This document shows positions 1 to 8,375 of a stretch of 64,000 bases of DNA, in pieces. The stretch's first letter is position 1. Each line of letters starts with the position of its first letter. A program made the translations under genes and the position numbers. Below the pieces are notes generated by a model. The model did not search any database and was not told the origin of the DNA. It was given only the letters and a program-made list of their open reading frames with translations. This stretch comes from Pseudomonas azerbaijanoccidentalis (GTDB lineage Bacteria > Pseudomonadota > Gammaproteobacteria > Pseudomonadales > Pseudomonadaceae), in NCBI RefSeq assembly GCF_019145495.1, contig NZ_JAHSTU010000006.1:124001-188000 (forward strand), in the 5' to 3' direction.

Positions 1-567
1 AATGCGTATATGTATTGTGTGGGGGATCCGGTGAATGCTTCGGATCCGACGGGGCATGTGTTCAACCCTGTCGCTGCAACCCTGAGCAGGATCTTTCCAT
101 CTTCCTCTGCACGTAACCGGACAATGGCAACACCCGATGCGAATGTCCATCTCTCAGTGCCCCCTGCTGCTCAACAACCATTAAGGCTCCGCACGACGCC
201 CCGCTATGAAGAACCAGCGCCTCGCTATACAAGGTCGTCACTACCTACATATGAGGAAGCAGCTGATCTAAGAGCGCTTGAGCAGCCTGAACCAACTTCG
301 CTGACTCAGCCTGCACAACCCTTGTCGGCGTCTTCGCATGATTCTGGTTCGATCGGAGGAAACAGAATTAGGCCTGCAGAACCAGAAATGCAAAGAATGG
401 AATCATCAAACTCTGACATGCCACCTCTTCCTCCAACGAGAAGGATATCTGACAATGTGGTGCGTCAATACAGCATGAGTCGAAATCCGGATGGCAGTTG
501 GTTCCACAGCAGCGTCGAAATGTTTACTGTAAGAAGCGTTCGCAGAGGGGGGGCTGAGCGCCATTAA
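1..567 (+). CDS. RHS/YD-repeat protein, C-terminal fragment (5' end outside window)
   Basis: The frame is open from base 1 and ends at TAA 565-567, so only the last 188 residues are visible. They begin with the RHS-associated core signature: NAYMYCVGDPVN, then ASDPTGH, the boundary that normally separates the conserved shell from the strain-specific tip. The following ~165 residues are rich in Pro, Ser, Thr and Arg with little predicted globular order. They contain three tyrosine motifs, TTPRYEEP, PAPRYTRS and LPTYEEA. I recognise no nuclease, deaminase or ADP-ribosyltransferase motif. RHS proteins are large secreted or surface polymorphic toxins. The tip looks more A+T-rich than the neighbouring genes. 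No immunity-like ORF follows, because cbpM lies convergent 45 bp away. The RHS identity is firm; the tip function is unknown. Confidence 0.8.
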   Translation, partial: NAYMYCVGDPVNASDPTGHVFNPVAATLSRIFPSSSARNRTMATPDANVHLSVPPAAQQPLRLRTTPRYEEPAPRYTRSSLPTYEEAADLRALEQPEPTSLTQPAQPLSASSHDSGSIGGNRIRPAEPEMQRMESSNSDMPPLPPTRRISDNVVRQYSMSRNPDGSWFHSSVEMFTVRSVRRGGAERH

Positions 568-612
568 CTCGTATTGTCATCTGCGTTCACTGGTGGTGAA
601 TTGCATTGATAA

Positions 613-918
613 TTATTCCACCACCAACCGCCCCAACCGCTGCTTCAACATCCGGTTCTCCGCCCGCAGTTGTTGCACCTCTTCGAGCAGGTCCAGCGCC
701 AGGGCGACGCCTTCCCATTCCAGCTCCAGGTCGCGCCGCAGCTTGGCGGCGCGTTTGGCCAGGGTCAGTTCGTAATCGGTAAAACGCCAGTCCTTGGGCA
801 CGGCGCCCTGAGGTTCGAGGATGCCGTGTTCGACGATTTCTATCACGTAGACGTCCGACAATTCGGTCGCCTCACAGAATTCGGCCAGGTCCAGTTGAAC
901 GATCAGGGGGTTGCTCAT
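613..918 (-). CDS. cbpM: CbpM, modulator of the DnaJ-like chaperone CbpA
   Basis: A 101-residue protein begins MSNPLIVQLDLAEFCE. It has the MerR-like N-terminal segment and a C-terminal Leu/Arg/Glu-rich helix (about residues 60-98, LRAENRMLKQRL) typical of CbpM. In E. coli, CbpM binds the J-domain of CbpA and blocks both its DnaK co-chaperone and DNA-binding activities. The gene lies 23 bp downstream of cbpA on the same strand, the standard cbpA-cbpM operon order, so the two are almost certainly co-transcribed. Its length matches the family. Confidence 0.9.
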   Translation of the reverse strand: MSNPLIVQLDLAEFCEATELSDVYVIEIVEHGILEPQGAVPKDWRFTDYELTLAKRAAKLRRDLELEWEGVALALDLLEEVQQLRAENRMLKQRLGRLVVE

Positions 919-941
919 GACGGGCTACTCCGTGTCTTGGA

Positions 942-1886
942 TCAGAAATTTTCTCTCGGGTCGAACGCGGCTTTTTTCGCCAGTTCCTGCCACAAGGCCT
1001 TGATGTCATCGTCCGATTTTTTCGGCATGACCGCCTTCAGTTGCACGAACAGGTAACCGCGCTCACCCGCCTTGTTCAGCAAACCGTGGCCCTTGGCGCG
1101 CATGCGCTGGCCGTTCTGGCTGCCGGCCGGAACCTTGAGGTTGATCTTGCCGGTCAGGGTCGGTACCGCGACTTCCGTGCCCAGCGCCAGCTCCCACGGT
1201 GCCAGTGGCAGCGTGATGATCAGGTTCTCGCCTTCAACATCGAATTTGGGGTGCGGCGCAAAACGGATCGTCAGGTACAGATCACCGTTGGCCCCGCCAC
1301 CGATACCCGGTGCGCCCTGGCCTTTGAGGCGGATACGCTCGCCATCGGTCACGCCGGCCGGGATTTTCACGTTCAGGCTTTTCGGGGTATTGCTGACATG
1401 CTGTCCGGCCGCGTTGTATTGCGGCACCTGAAAGGTGACTTTCTTCGATTCGTTCGAGAGGGTTTCTTCGAGAAAGATCCCAAGTTCCATTTCCACATCT
1501 TGCCCTCGACGCCCGGTGCTGCGGCGCGACTCTCCACCCCCAAAACCAGGGCCACGGTTACCGAAGATCGAACTGAAGAAGTCCGAAAAATCGCCGGTGT
1601 CCTGACCACTACTGCCGAAACCGCCACGGCTCTGCCAGCCCGGTGGTCCCTGGAACGGTTGTCCATGCTGGCCATAACGGCGCAGGTCGTCGTACTCAGC
1701 GCGTTTGTCAGCGCTTTTGAGTGCTTCATAGGCTTCAGAGGCATCCTTGAACTTCGCCTCGGCGTCCTTTTCCTTGCTGACGTCCGGGTGGTATTTGCGC
1801 GCCAGCTTGCGATAGGCGGCCTTGATCGCCTTGTCGTCCGCCGTCGGCTCCACACCGAGAATCTTGTAATAGTCTTTGAAGTCCAT
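942..1886 (-). CDS. cbpA: CbpA, DnaJ-class co-chaperone / curved DNA-binding protein
   Basis: A 314-residue J-protein. The N-terminal J-domain (residues 1-70) carries HPD at about 33-35. A Gly/Phe-rich linker (about 75-125) follows, then two C-terminal beta-domains (PQYNAAGQ..., LKVPAGSQNGQRMRAKGHGL). The DnaJ zinc-finger Cys repeats are absent, which makes this CbpA rather than DnaJ. The start is placed at the ATG of MDFKDYYK; an in-frame ATG five codons upstream (1901) is possible but adds residues unlike the family. The protein would stimulate an Hsp70 ATPase and can bind curved DNA. It is divergent from the NBD-only Hsp70 at 2182, separated by 295 bp. Confidence 0.9.
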   Translation of the reverse strand: MDFKDYYKILGVEPTADDKAIKAAYRKLARKYHPDVSKEKDAEAKFKDASEAYEALKSADKRAEYDDLRRYGQHGQPFQGPPGWQSRGGFGSSGQDTGDFSDFFSSIFGNRGPGFGGGESRRSTGRRGQDVEMELGIFLEETLSNESKKVTFQVPQYNAAGQHVSNTPKSLNVKIPAGVTDGERIRLKGQGAPGIGGGANGDLYLTIRFAPHPKFDVEGENLIITLPLAPWELALGTEVAVPTLTGKINLKVPAGSQNGQRMRAKGHGLLNKAGERGYLFVQLKAVMPKKSDDDIKALWQELAKKAAFDPRENF

Positions 1887-2119
1887 CGCTCGAATCACCA
1901 TCCGTTATCGAAATCGCGCCACCTGCCACAGCATGCGCCTGTTTGCAGCGCAGGGCTTGACCGATCTCATGGTTGTGACCGGGCAGCGCATCAGAAGTTT
2001 ATCGGCAGCAGGCGGGGCGACTTGCGGTCGCGGCGCGGCTGTCCGGTTGATGCAGGGTAGTTTGGGGGTGATGGCACGTCTTTCAAGGCGCAGTGGCAAG
2101 ATTTAGCGGATAGTCGGCC

Positions 2120-2148
2120 TTCGATTCTGTGCCGCACTGGCATACACT
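2120..2148 (+). promoter_or_regulatory. candidate sigma-70 promoter for the YegD-type Hsp70
   Basis: TTCGAT (2120-2125) and TACACT (2143-2148) are separated by 17 bp and lie 33 bp before the ATG at 2182. This is a pattern match only. No convincing sigma-32 heat-shock element was seen on either side of the 295-bp divergent gap. Confidence 0.3.
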
Positions 2149-2181
2149 GCGCGGCCGTTTTTTAACCGGAACTTGAAAGAC

Positions 2182-3456
2182 ATGAACAACGCATCTCCAG
2201 CCCGTGCCGTTGGTATCGATTTTGGCACGTCCAACTCCACTGTCGGCTGGCTGCGCCCCGGGGTGGAAACGCTGATTGCGCTGGAGGATGACAAGATCAC
2301 CCTGCCCTCGGTGGTCTTCTTCAACCTCGAAGAACGCCGCCCGGTGTACGGCCGTCTGGCGCTGCACGAGTACCTGGAAGGCTACGAAGGCCGCCTGATG
2401 CGCTCGCTCAAAAGCCTGCTGGGTTCCAAGCTGATCAAGCACGACACCAGCGTTCTCGGTACGGCCATGCCGTTCAAGGACCTGCTCGGTTTGTTCATCG
2501 GCCAGCTCAAGAGCCGCGCCGAGGCTGCCGCCGGTCGGGAATTCGAGGAAGTGGTGTTGGGCCGTCCAGTGTTTTTTGTCGACGATGATCCGATGGCCGA
2601 CAAAGAAGCCGAAGACACCCTGGTGGATGTGGCGCGCAAGATCGGCTTCAAGGAAGTCTCGTTCCAGTTCGAACCGATTGCTGCAGCGTTCGACTACGAG
2701 TCGACCATCGAGAAAGAAGAGCTGGTGCTGATCGTCGACATCGGCGGCGGTACGTCTGACTTCTCGCTGGTGCGCCTGTCGCCTGAACGGCGCAACCACG
2801 ACAACCGTCACGAAGACATCCTGGCCACCGGTGGCGTGCACATCGGCGGGACCGACTTCGACAAACAGCTGAGCTTGCAAGGCCTGATGCCGTTGTTCGG
2901 CTACGGCAGCCGCATGAAGAGTGGTGCTTACATGCCGACCAGCCACCACATGAACCTGGCGACCTGGCACACCATCAACTCGGTGTACTCGCAAAAGTCG
3001 CAACTGGCGCTGGGCAGCATGCGCTACGACATCGAAGACACCGGCGGCATCGATCGCCTGTTCAAGCTGATCGAGCAACGCGCCGGGCACTGGCTGGCCA
3101 TGGAAGTGGAAGAAACCAAGATCCAGCTGACCCATGCCGACCAGCGCCATGTGCCACTGGACCGCATCGAAGCCGGTTTGAGCGTGGAGCTGAGCCGGGC
3201 ACTGTTCGAGTCGGCCATCGACAACCTGCTGGAGCGCGTGCGCAACAGCGTCACCCAGTTGCTGGCGGATGCCGATGTGCGGGTTGATCAGGTGGATACG
3301 GTGTTCTTCACCGGTGGTTCGAGCGGCATTCCGGCGCTGCGCAACAGCGTCTCGGCGATGTTGCCGAATGCGCGGCATGTGGAAGGGAATATCTTCGGCA
3401 GCATCGGTAGCGGTTTGGCGATTGAAGCGGCGAAGCGTTACGGTTCGATGGGCTGA
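2182..3456 (+). CDS. yegD: Hsp70-family protein, YegD type
   Basis: A 424-residue actin-fold ATPase. It has phosphate-1 motif VGIDFGTSNSTVG near the N-terminus, phosphate-2 motif DIGGGTSDFSL mid-protein (about 187) and adenosine motif TGGSSGIPALR near 382. The length accounts for the nucleotide-binding domain only: the beta-sandwich substrate domain and helical lid of DnaK are missing, as in E. coli YegD. The ATG at 2182 is preferred over the TTG three codons upstream because GAAAG lies just before it. The partner and client are unknown. The divergent J-protein gene cbpA suggests a possible functional link, which is inference. Confidence 0.85.
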   Translation: MNNASPARAVGIDFGTSNSTVGWLRPGVETLIALEDDKITLPSVVFFNLEERRPVYGRLALHEYLEGYEGRLMRSLKSLLGSKLIKHDTSVLGTAMPFKDLLGLFIGQLKSRAEAAAGREFEEVVLGRPVFFVDDDPMADKEAEDTLVDVARKIGFKEVSFQFEPIAAAFDYESTIEKEELVLIVDIGGGTSDFSLVRLSPERRNHDNRHEDILATGGVHIGGTDFDKQLSLQGLMPLFGYGSRMKSGAYMPTSHHMNLATWHTINSVYSQKSQLALGSMRYDIEDTGGIDRLFKLIEQRAGHWLAMEVEETKIQLTHADQRHVPLDRIEAGLSVELSRALFESAIDNLLERVRNSVTQLLADADVRVDQVDTVFFTGGSSGIPALRNSVSAMLPNARHVEGNIFGSIGSGLAIEAAKRYGSMG

Positions 3457-3475
3457 TCCGGAACCGAGTCGCCGC

Positions 3476-3552
3476 CATCGCTAGCAGGCTAGCTCCCACA
3501 TTGGATCTGTGGTGATCACAAAACCAGTGTGGGAGCTAGACTGCTAGCGATG
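3476..3552. repeat. REP pair, family B (GCTAGCAGGCTAGCTCCCACA type)
   Basis: Inverted pair of REP units: CATCGCTAGCAGGCTAG / CTCCCACA and its near reverse complement (GTGGGAGCTAGACTGCTAGCGATG) around a ~25-bp spacer. It lies between two convergent genes, where it could act as a transcription-ending hairpin. Confidence 0.85.
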
Positions 3553-3581
3553 ACGTCAGATCAGGCAACACGTCTGCCTGA

Positions 3582-4595
3582 TCAAACCATCCCCACCTGC
3601 TTCAACTCGCTCTTCAGGTACGCGTAGTAAATCGGCCCCGCCACCACCCCTGGCAGGCCGAATGCGGCCTCGAACACCAGCATCGCCAACAGCAACTCCC
3701 AAGACTTGGCACTGATCTGCCCGCCGACGATGCGCGCGTTGAGAAAGTATTCGAGCTTGTGGATAACAATCAGGTAACCCAGCGCCGCAATCGCCACCCA
3801 GATCGACAACGACAGGCCGACGATGGTGATCAGGGTGTTCGACATCAGGTTGCCGATCACCGGCAACAAGCCGAGCAGGAAGGTCAGCACGATCAGGGTC
3901 TTGGTCAGGGGCAGCTTGATGCCGAACATCGGCAACACCACCGCCAGGAAGATCCCGGTAAAGAAGGTGTTGAGCAGGGAAATCTTGATCTGCGCGAACA
4001 CAATGTTGCGAAACGCCTGGACCAGCAGGTGCAACCGATCGAACAGCGCGGCGGCCAGAGGCTTGCGCTTGGTCAGGTCCGGAATGCGCTGCAAGGCGAT
4101 GATCGCCCCCAGCACCATGCCGATCAGCAACGTCACGAACATGTGCGCCGCGTCCTTGCCTACCAGTTGCAAGTCGCTGAGGTGTTTGCTCACCCACTCG
4201 CCAATCGCCACGCGGAATTCGGCGGCGCTGGCCGGCAAGTAGACGTCGATGAACGGGGGCAACTGCCCGCGCGCACGGTCAACCACGCCCATGAACTTAT
4301 CGAGGGAAGCGCCAGGGTTCTCGGCTTCGTGCAGCAGGAAGCTGATGGCGCCGGCGAAGATCAGCGTCAGCACACTGACAATCAACGTCCCCAGCAAGGC
4401 CACCGCCAGCCAACGCGCACGCCGGCCTTCGATCAGCCGCTGCAATTGCGGGGTGAGCATGTTGACCAGTTCGAACACCAGCAACCCGGCCAGCAGGCTG
4501 GGCAGCAAACGTAGCGGAATGACTAGCAGCAGTCCGCCAAAAATAATGACCCAGCTGATGACCAGCAAAACTTGACGCTGAGAAAACGTTGGCAT
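3582..4595 (-). CDS. AI-2E family transporter (PerM/YhhT-like permease)
   Basis: A 337-residue integral membrane protein with about seven or eight hydrophobic segments: the first two at residues ~10-60, one at ~68-90, and a dense block from ~150 to 330. The central soluble stretch (~100-145) and the C-terminal FGLPGVVAGPIYYAYLKSEL segment fit the AI-2E transporter family (COG0628). Members have been linked to autoinducer-2 export or Na+/H+ antiport, and the substrate cannot be read from sequence. A GAGG lies upstream of the ATG at 4595. It is transcribed alone and flanked by REP pairs. Confidence 0.85.
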   Translation of the reverse strand: MPTFSQRQVLLVISWVIIFGGLLLVIPLRLLPSLLAGLLVFELVNMLTPQLQRLIEGRRARWLAVALLGTLIVSVLTLIFAGAISFLLHEAENPGASLDKFMGVVDRARGQLPPFIDVYLPASAAEFRVAIGEWVSKHLSDLQLVGKDAAHMFVTLLIGMVLGAIIALQRIPDLTKRKPLAAALFDRLHLLVQAFRNIVFAQIKISLLNTFFTGIFLAVVLPMFGIKLPLTKTLIVLTFLLGLLPVIGNLMSNTLITIVGLSLSIWVAIAALGYLIVIHKLEYFLNARIVGGQISAKSWELLLAMLVFEAAFGLPGVVAGPIYYAYLKSELKQVGMV

Positions 4596-4720
4596 ACAGC
4601 CTCAAAACGAACGGCGTAAAAGGATTGGCAGTCTGCCAGCGATCCGGTGTCAGCACTAGGGATTGTGTGGGGCGACCTTGGTCGGGGGTTGAGGCTTTTT
4701 TGCAGTGCCTCAACCGGCCC

Positions 4721-4794
4721 CATCGCTAGCAGGCTAGCTCCCACAGTGGATCAGCGTACACCGGACAAATGTGGGAGCTAGCCTGCTAGCGATG
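4721..4794. repeat. REP pair, family B
   Basis: CATCGCTAGCAGGCTAG-CTCCCACA and its inverted partner GTGGGAG-CTAGCCTGCTAGCGATG flank a ~24-bp spacer. The central palindrome (CTAGC/GCTAG) matches the copy at 3476. Confidence 0.85.
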
Positions 4795-4829
4795 AGGCCC
4801 TCACAGCCCCCACAATTTCGGCTGAATAT

Positions 4830-5138
4830 TTATTTCTTCTTCAGGCAATCACTCATGAACGCCTTGCGCTCGTCGCCCTTCAGGGCTTTGGTCGCCGCAT
4901 CGGCGTTGCAGGTTTTCATTTTCTGCTGCTGCGGGGTCAAGGCAGTGCCGGCATCGTTGGCTGCCGGAGTGGCCTTGAGGCAATTGCTCATGAAGGCTTT
5001 GCGCTCGTCACCCTTGAGGGTTTTTGCCGTCGCCTCGGCGTTGCAGCTGGTCATCTTGTTCTGTTGGTCCGTGGCGGCGAAGCTTTGGGCACACAGCAGC
5101 AAACCGATCATCAACAAAGGGGCACGCAACATCTTCAT
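4830..5138 (-). CDS. psiF: PsiF-repeat periplasmic protein
   Basis: A 102-residue secreted protein. A signal peptide (about residues 1-21, MKMLRAPLLMIGLLLCAQSFA) is followed by two PsiF repeats of ~27 residues (M..CNA.A..K.LKGDERKAFMS.CLK), each with two conserved Cys. E. coli psiF is phosphate-starvation inducible; its biochemical role is unknown. The start at 5138 is supported by GGAGA 7-8 bases upstream; the longer frame to 5165 would put residues before the signal peptide. It is monocistronic, with the AraC gene upstream in the same orientation. Confidence 0.88.
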   Translation of the reverse strand: MKMLRAPLLMIGLLLCAQSFAATDQQNKMTSCNAEATAKTLKGDERKAFMSNCLKATPAANDAGTALTPQQQKMKTCNADAATKALKGDERKAFMSDCLKKK

Positions 5139-5202
5139 GGAGTTTTCTCCTTGTTGCCGCACCAAGGGGAACGGCCTTGCTCTGGAGTGTAGACAACACC
5201 TG

Positions 5203-5997
5203 TTACACCTTCCTGCTCTCCAAATGGCTGCGTCGGTATTGCTCCGGCGTGCAGCCGGCCTGGCGCTGGAACATCGCGATAAACGCCGAGCCGGTGCTGT
5301 AGCCCATGTCGAAGGCGACTTCCTGAACGCTGCGATCGCTGTCCAGCGCTTCGATGGCCGCCAAAAACCGCAGGCGCTGGCGCCACTCGCCGAAGCTCAT
5401 CCCCAGCTCGCGCACAAATTGCCGTGCCAGGGTGCGTTCGCTGACATGGATCTGCGCGGCCCAATCCGCCAGCGGCCGATTATCCCCAGGCTCGTTCTGC
5501 AGGGCTTCGAGAATGCCCAGCAACCCGGTGCTGCTGGCGTAGGGCAAATAGCACTCGTGCACGGGCGCCTGTTGCAGCTGATCGACCAGCACCTGCGCCA
5601 GGCGCTGGTCCGCGTCCCGCTCGGGAATCTTCACGTCGCGGGCGGCAAAGTCCTTGAGGATGGCCTTGAGAATGTCGCTAATGGCGAGGGTGCAGGCTTG
5701 CGGCGGCAAATCGGCGCACAGTACCGGCGCCAGGCACACTGCGCGGTAATTGATTGGCTGGTTGCTATAGAAGCTGTGCTCGGTCTCGGGCGGCACCCAC
5801 ACCGCGTATTGCGGCGGTGACATGAAGCGGCTGCCGCCAATCTCCATGTGCAATACGCCGTGGGCCGAATATTCCAGCGTGCCCCACGGATGTCGATGGG
5901 CCGAAGCAAAGCGGTGTGCATCGAAATCGGCGTAGCGGAAGTACACCGGGGCAGGCAGTTCGCTGAAATCCAGTAGATCAATGTGCTGGCTGGTCAT
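5203..5997 (-). CDS. AraC-family transcriptional regulator
   Basis: A 264-residue regulator. The N-terminal cupin (about 10-95; FASAHRHPWGTLEYSAHG resembles a ligand-pocket strand pair) is followed by two AraC helix-turn-helix units near the C-terminus (HVSERTLARQF, then VQEVAFDMGYSTGSAFIAMFQRQ). The ATG at 5997 was chosen; an upstream in-frame TTG at 6012 is the alternative. It is divergent from the EamA transporter gene with a ~96-bp shared promoter region, so that transporter is its likely target. The inducer is unknown. Confidence 0.88.
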   Translation of the reverse strand: MTSQHIDLLDFSELPAPVYFRYADFDAHRFASAHRHPWGTLEYSAHGVLHMEIGGSRFMSPPQYAVWVPPETEHSFYSNQPINYRAVCLAPVLCADLPPQACTLAISDILKAILKDFAARDVKIPERDADQRLAQVLVDQLQQAPVHECYLPYASSTGLLGILEALQNEPGDNRPLADWAAQIHVSERTLARQFVRELGMSFGEWRQRLRFLAAIEALDSDRSVQEVAFDMGYSTGSAFIAMFQRQAGCTPEQYRRSHLESRKV

Positions 5998-6093
5998 GCT
6001 GTCCGGATTCAAGGGTAGGTTGTCTGGTTTGAAGTATAGGCTTGTATCCAGACAGAGGATAATTGGCCCTCATTAACGTTCTGGTTTTTCCCG

Positions 6094-6981
6094 ATGCAAT
6101 ACGCTTATCCCCTGCTGGCCATTTTTATCTGGGCCGGCAACACCGTGATCACCAAAATGTCGGCCGGGGCGATCTTCCCCGCCGAGATCGGTTTTTACCG
6201 CTGGCTGCTGGCCGGCTTGTTGTTCACACCTTTCATGCTTAAACCGGTGCTCGTCCACTGGCCGCTGATTCGTCCGAATCTGGGCAAGATTTTCATCCTT
6301 GGTGTGCTCGGCATGGCGGTCTATCAGAGCCTGGCGTATTTCGCCGCGGCCCTGACCTCGGCCACCAACATGGGCATCATCCTGTCGTTGATGCCATTGA
6401 TGTCGCTGGCCATGGCAATCATCAGCCTCGGCCAGCGCCTGACCGCCGGTGCATTGGCCGGTGCGGTGCTGTCGCTGGCCGGGGTGTTGGTGGTCGTGTC
6501 CTCCGGCAGCCTTGGCTTGCTAATGGAACACGGGGTAAACCTGGGCGATGCGATGATGCTGATCGCCACACTGGCCTACGCGGTCTACAGCACCCTGCTG
6601 AAGAAATGGCAGCTGAAGTTGCCGCCGCTGGTGTTGCTGTATTTGCAGGTGCTGGTGGCCGTGGTGGTGCTGTTTCCGCTGTTCCTCGCTTCGCCGAAAG
6701 TTGGCCCGACGTTGCAGAATATTCCGCTGGTGCTGTACGCCTGCCTGTTGGCCTCGATGGTGGCGCCATTGGCGTGGATGCAGGCCGTGGTGCGTCTGGG
6801 GCCGAGCCGGACGGTGATGTTTTTCAATTTGCTGCCGGTGATTACTGCGCTGATTGCGGCGGTGGTGCTGCATGAGCAGCTGGCGTTGTATCACTTGGTG
6901 GGTGGGGTGTTGACGCTGGGTGGGGTGATTGTGTCGGAGCGTTGGACGACGGTGTTGGGCAAAAAAACCAGCGTTGCTTAA
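6094..6981 (+). CDS. EamA/DMT-family transporter
   Basis: A 295-residue permease with ten hydrophobic segments arranged as two five-helix EamA repeats (residues ~1-140 and ~148-285). The second repeat starts GDAMMLIATLAYAVYSTLLKKW. The family exports or exchanges amino acids and other small metabolites across the inner membrane; the substrate is not predictable. The divergent AraC-type regulator next door is probably its controller. A family A REP pair follows four bases after the stop. Confidence 0.88.
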   Translation: MQYAYPLLAIFIWAGNTVITKMSAGAIFPAEIGFYRWLLAGLLFTPFMLKPVLVHWPLIRPNLGKIFILGVLGMAVYQSLAYFAAALTSATNMGIILSLMPLMSLAMAIISLGQRLTAGALAGAVLSLAGVLVVVSSGSLGLLMEHGVNLGDAMMLIATLAYAVYSTLLKKWQLKLPPLVLLYLQVLVAVVVLFPLFLASPKVGPTLQNIPLVLYACLLASMVAPLAWMQAVVRLGPSRTVMFFNLLPVITALIAAVVLHEQLALYHLVGGVLTLGGVIVSERWTTVLGKKTSVA

Positions 6982-6984
6982 GTA

Positions 6985-7061
6985 AAAAGATCGCAGCCTT
7001 CGGCAGCTCCTACAGGTGAATGCATTCCAAGTGTAGGAGCTGCCGAAGGTTGCGATCTTTT
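6985..7061. repeat. REP pair, family A (GTAGGAGCTGCCGAAGGCTGCGATC type)
   Basis: AAAAGATCGCAGCCTTCGG-CAGCTCCTACA and its inverted copy surround a ~17-bp spacer. It sits between convergent genes. Confidence 0.85.
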
Positions 7062-7071
7062 GCTCCGGCTC

Positions 7072-7962
7072 TTACAAACCGGCCGCATTCAGCCGCGCCG
7101 CATGCTCGACAAACAACCTGATCGGCTCGGCGCCCTTGCCTACCAGCCCCAGCGACTGGTTGACGATGTCGAAATGATCCAGCGGATACTCATCGCCAAT
7201 CACCGTCCCCAGGTGCGAGCTGTAGCGTCCGACCATGCCGTCACAGTGCCCGGCCTCACGGACGAAGGTTTTGGCGAACAGCCGGCAACTGCGATTGGTG
7301 CCGTCAAGCAGGTTGCGCCCGCGATCGGTCTTGCCCGGTTGCAGGGTCCCGGACCAGGAGTAGTAACGCACCCCGTTCACTTCTTCCGGCCCATGCCCGC
7401 CCCACGTTTCGGGAAGGCCCTGTGGATAACGTTGGTTGAACAGCGCAACGCCTTCAGTGGTCAGGGAATGGTGCGAGCCATGGATATCCACCGGCAGCTT
7501 CGGCCCGCGATAACCGGTGTCGAGCAAACACATCAAGGCGTTGACGATGCGCAGCAAAAAGCTCAGCAAACGCCCCTTGGCGCTGTCATGGGGATAATGC
7601 CGGTGCAGGTAGTCCGCCAGCTCCGAGCCATGGTTCGGCCCCGCCACGGAAGTGACCGAGGCGACCAGGTCCGGGCGCTTAGCCGCTGCATAACGGGCCG
7701 TCAGCGAGCCCTGGCTGTGGCCAATCAAGTTGACCTTCTCTGCCCCGGTCTCGCGCAGGATCTCTTCGATCCGCGTCAGTAACTGCTCACCGCGCACCTC
7801 ACTGGAGTTGAGCGGCGAGACCTGCACAGCGAACACAATGGCACCGCCACGACGCAACGCCTCGACAATGCCGTACCAGTACGGATAGAGCACCAAACGG
7901 ATAAACCCGAGCATTCCCGGGACCAGCACCAACGGATAGCGCGGGGCAGAACCTTGCGACAT
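7072..7962 (-). CDS. triacylglycerol lipase-like alpha/beta hydrolase
   Basis: A 296-residue alpha/beta hydrolase resembling Pseudomonas family I lipases. YPLVLVPGMLGF forms the oxyanion-loop strand and GHSQG gives the nucleophile Ser83. CDGMVG supplies Asp241 and LDHFDIVNQS supplies His263, the arrangement of the family I lipase triad. There is no signal peptide at the N-terminus (MSQGSAPRYPL), so it is probably cytoplasmic or exported by an unusual route, and no lipase foldase gene is nearby. It is transcribed alone. Confidence 0.85.
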   Translation of the reverse strand: MSQGSAPRYPLVLVPGMLGFIRLVLYPYWYGIVEALRRGGAIVFAVQVSPLNSSEVRGEQLLTRIEEILRETGAEKVNLIGHSQGSLTARYAAAKRPDLVASVTSVAGPNHGSELADYLHRHYPHDSAKGRLLSFLLRIVNALMCLLDTGYRGPKLPVDIHGSHHSLTTEGVALFNQRYPQGLPETWGGHGPEEVNGVRYYSWSGTLQPGKTDRGRNLLDGTNRSCRLFAKTFVREAGHCDGMVGRYSSHLGTVIGDEYPLDHFDIVNQSLGLVGKGAEPIRLFVEHAARLNAAGL

Positions 7963-8069
7963 GGGCGGACATCCTTGTGATCGAGAGGTGACGCAAGGCG
8001 GGATGCAAGACCTCCGCCAAGCTAAACCTGCGAAGATGACATCTCGACGACCAGTCTATGACAACCGCC

Positions 8070-8375
8070 TTACTTCAACCCTACCACCCCCGCCACGATC
8101 AGCCCCACCGATATCAACTTGACCGCCGTCAGGCTTTCCCCCAGCAGCGCGAACCCCAGGAACACCGTGCCCAGCGAACCGATGGCGGTCCAGATCGGGT
8201 AGGCGATACTCACCGGCAGTTCACGCAGGGCCAGGGTCAGAAAGTAAATCCCGCCAACGGCCGCCATCACTGTGATGAGTGATGGCCAGAGCCGGGTGAA
8301 GCCTTCGGCGTACTTCATGCCCATGGCGAAGGTGACTTCGAACCCGGCGGCGACCAGCAAAAACAGCCAAGCCAT
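8070..8375 (-). CDS. SMR-family small multidrug/guanidinium exporter
   Basis: A 101-residue, four-helix SMR protein. The essential membrane-embedded Glu is at position 13 (VAAGFEVTFA), and the helix-3 signature is SIAYPIWTAIGSLGTVFLG. SMR proteins work as antiparallel dimers exchanging protons for cationic drugs (Qac/EmrE) or guanidinium (Gdx/SugE); the subtype cannot be assigned here with certainty. Its ATG directly follows the TAG of the azoreductase gene, so the two form a translationally linked operon probably controlled by the divergent LysR gene. Confidence 0.85.
   Translation of the reverse strand: MAWLFLLVAAGFEVTFAMGMKYAEGFTRLWPSLITVMAAVGGIYFLTLALRELPVSIAYPIWTAIGSLGTVFLGFALLGESLTAVKLISVGLIVAGVVGLK

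Noticed and set aside
1876..2106. Overlapping plus and minus frames in the cbpA/Hsp70 intergenic region
   Set aside because: No ribosome-binding site and no recognisable family; both frames overlap each other and the promoter region.
4523..5820. ORFs starting MGASLLAM (also near 3308)
   Set aside because: The peptide is the translation of a family B REP arm (GTGGGAGCTAGCCTGCTAGC...), which recurs at each REP; the frames then run antisense through real genes.
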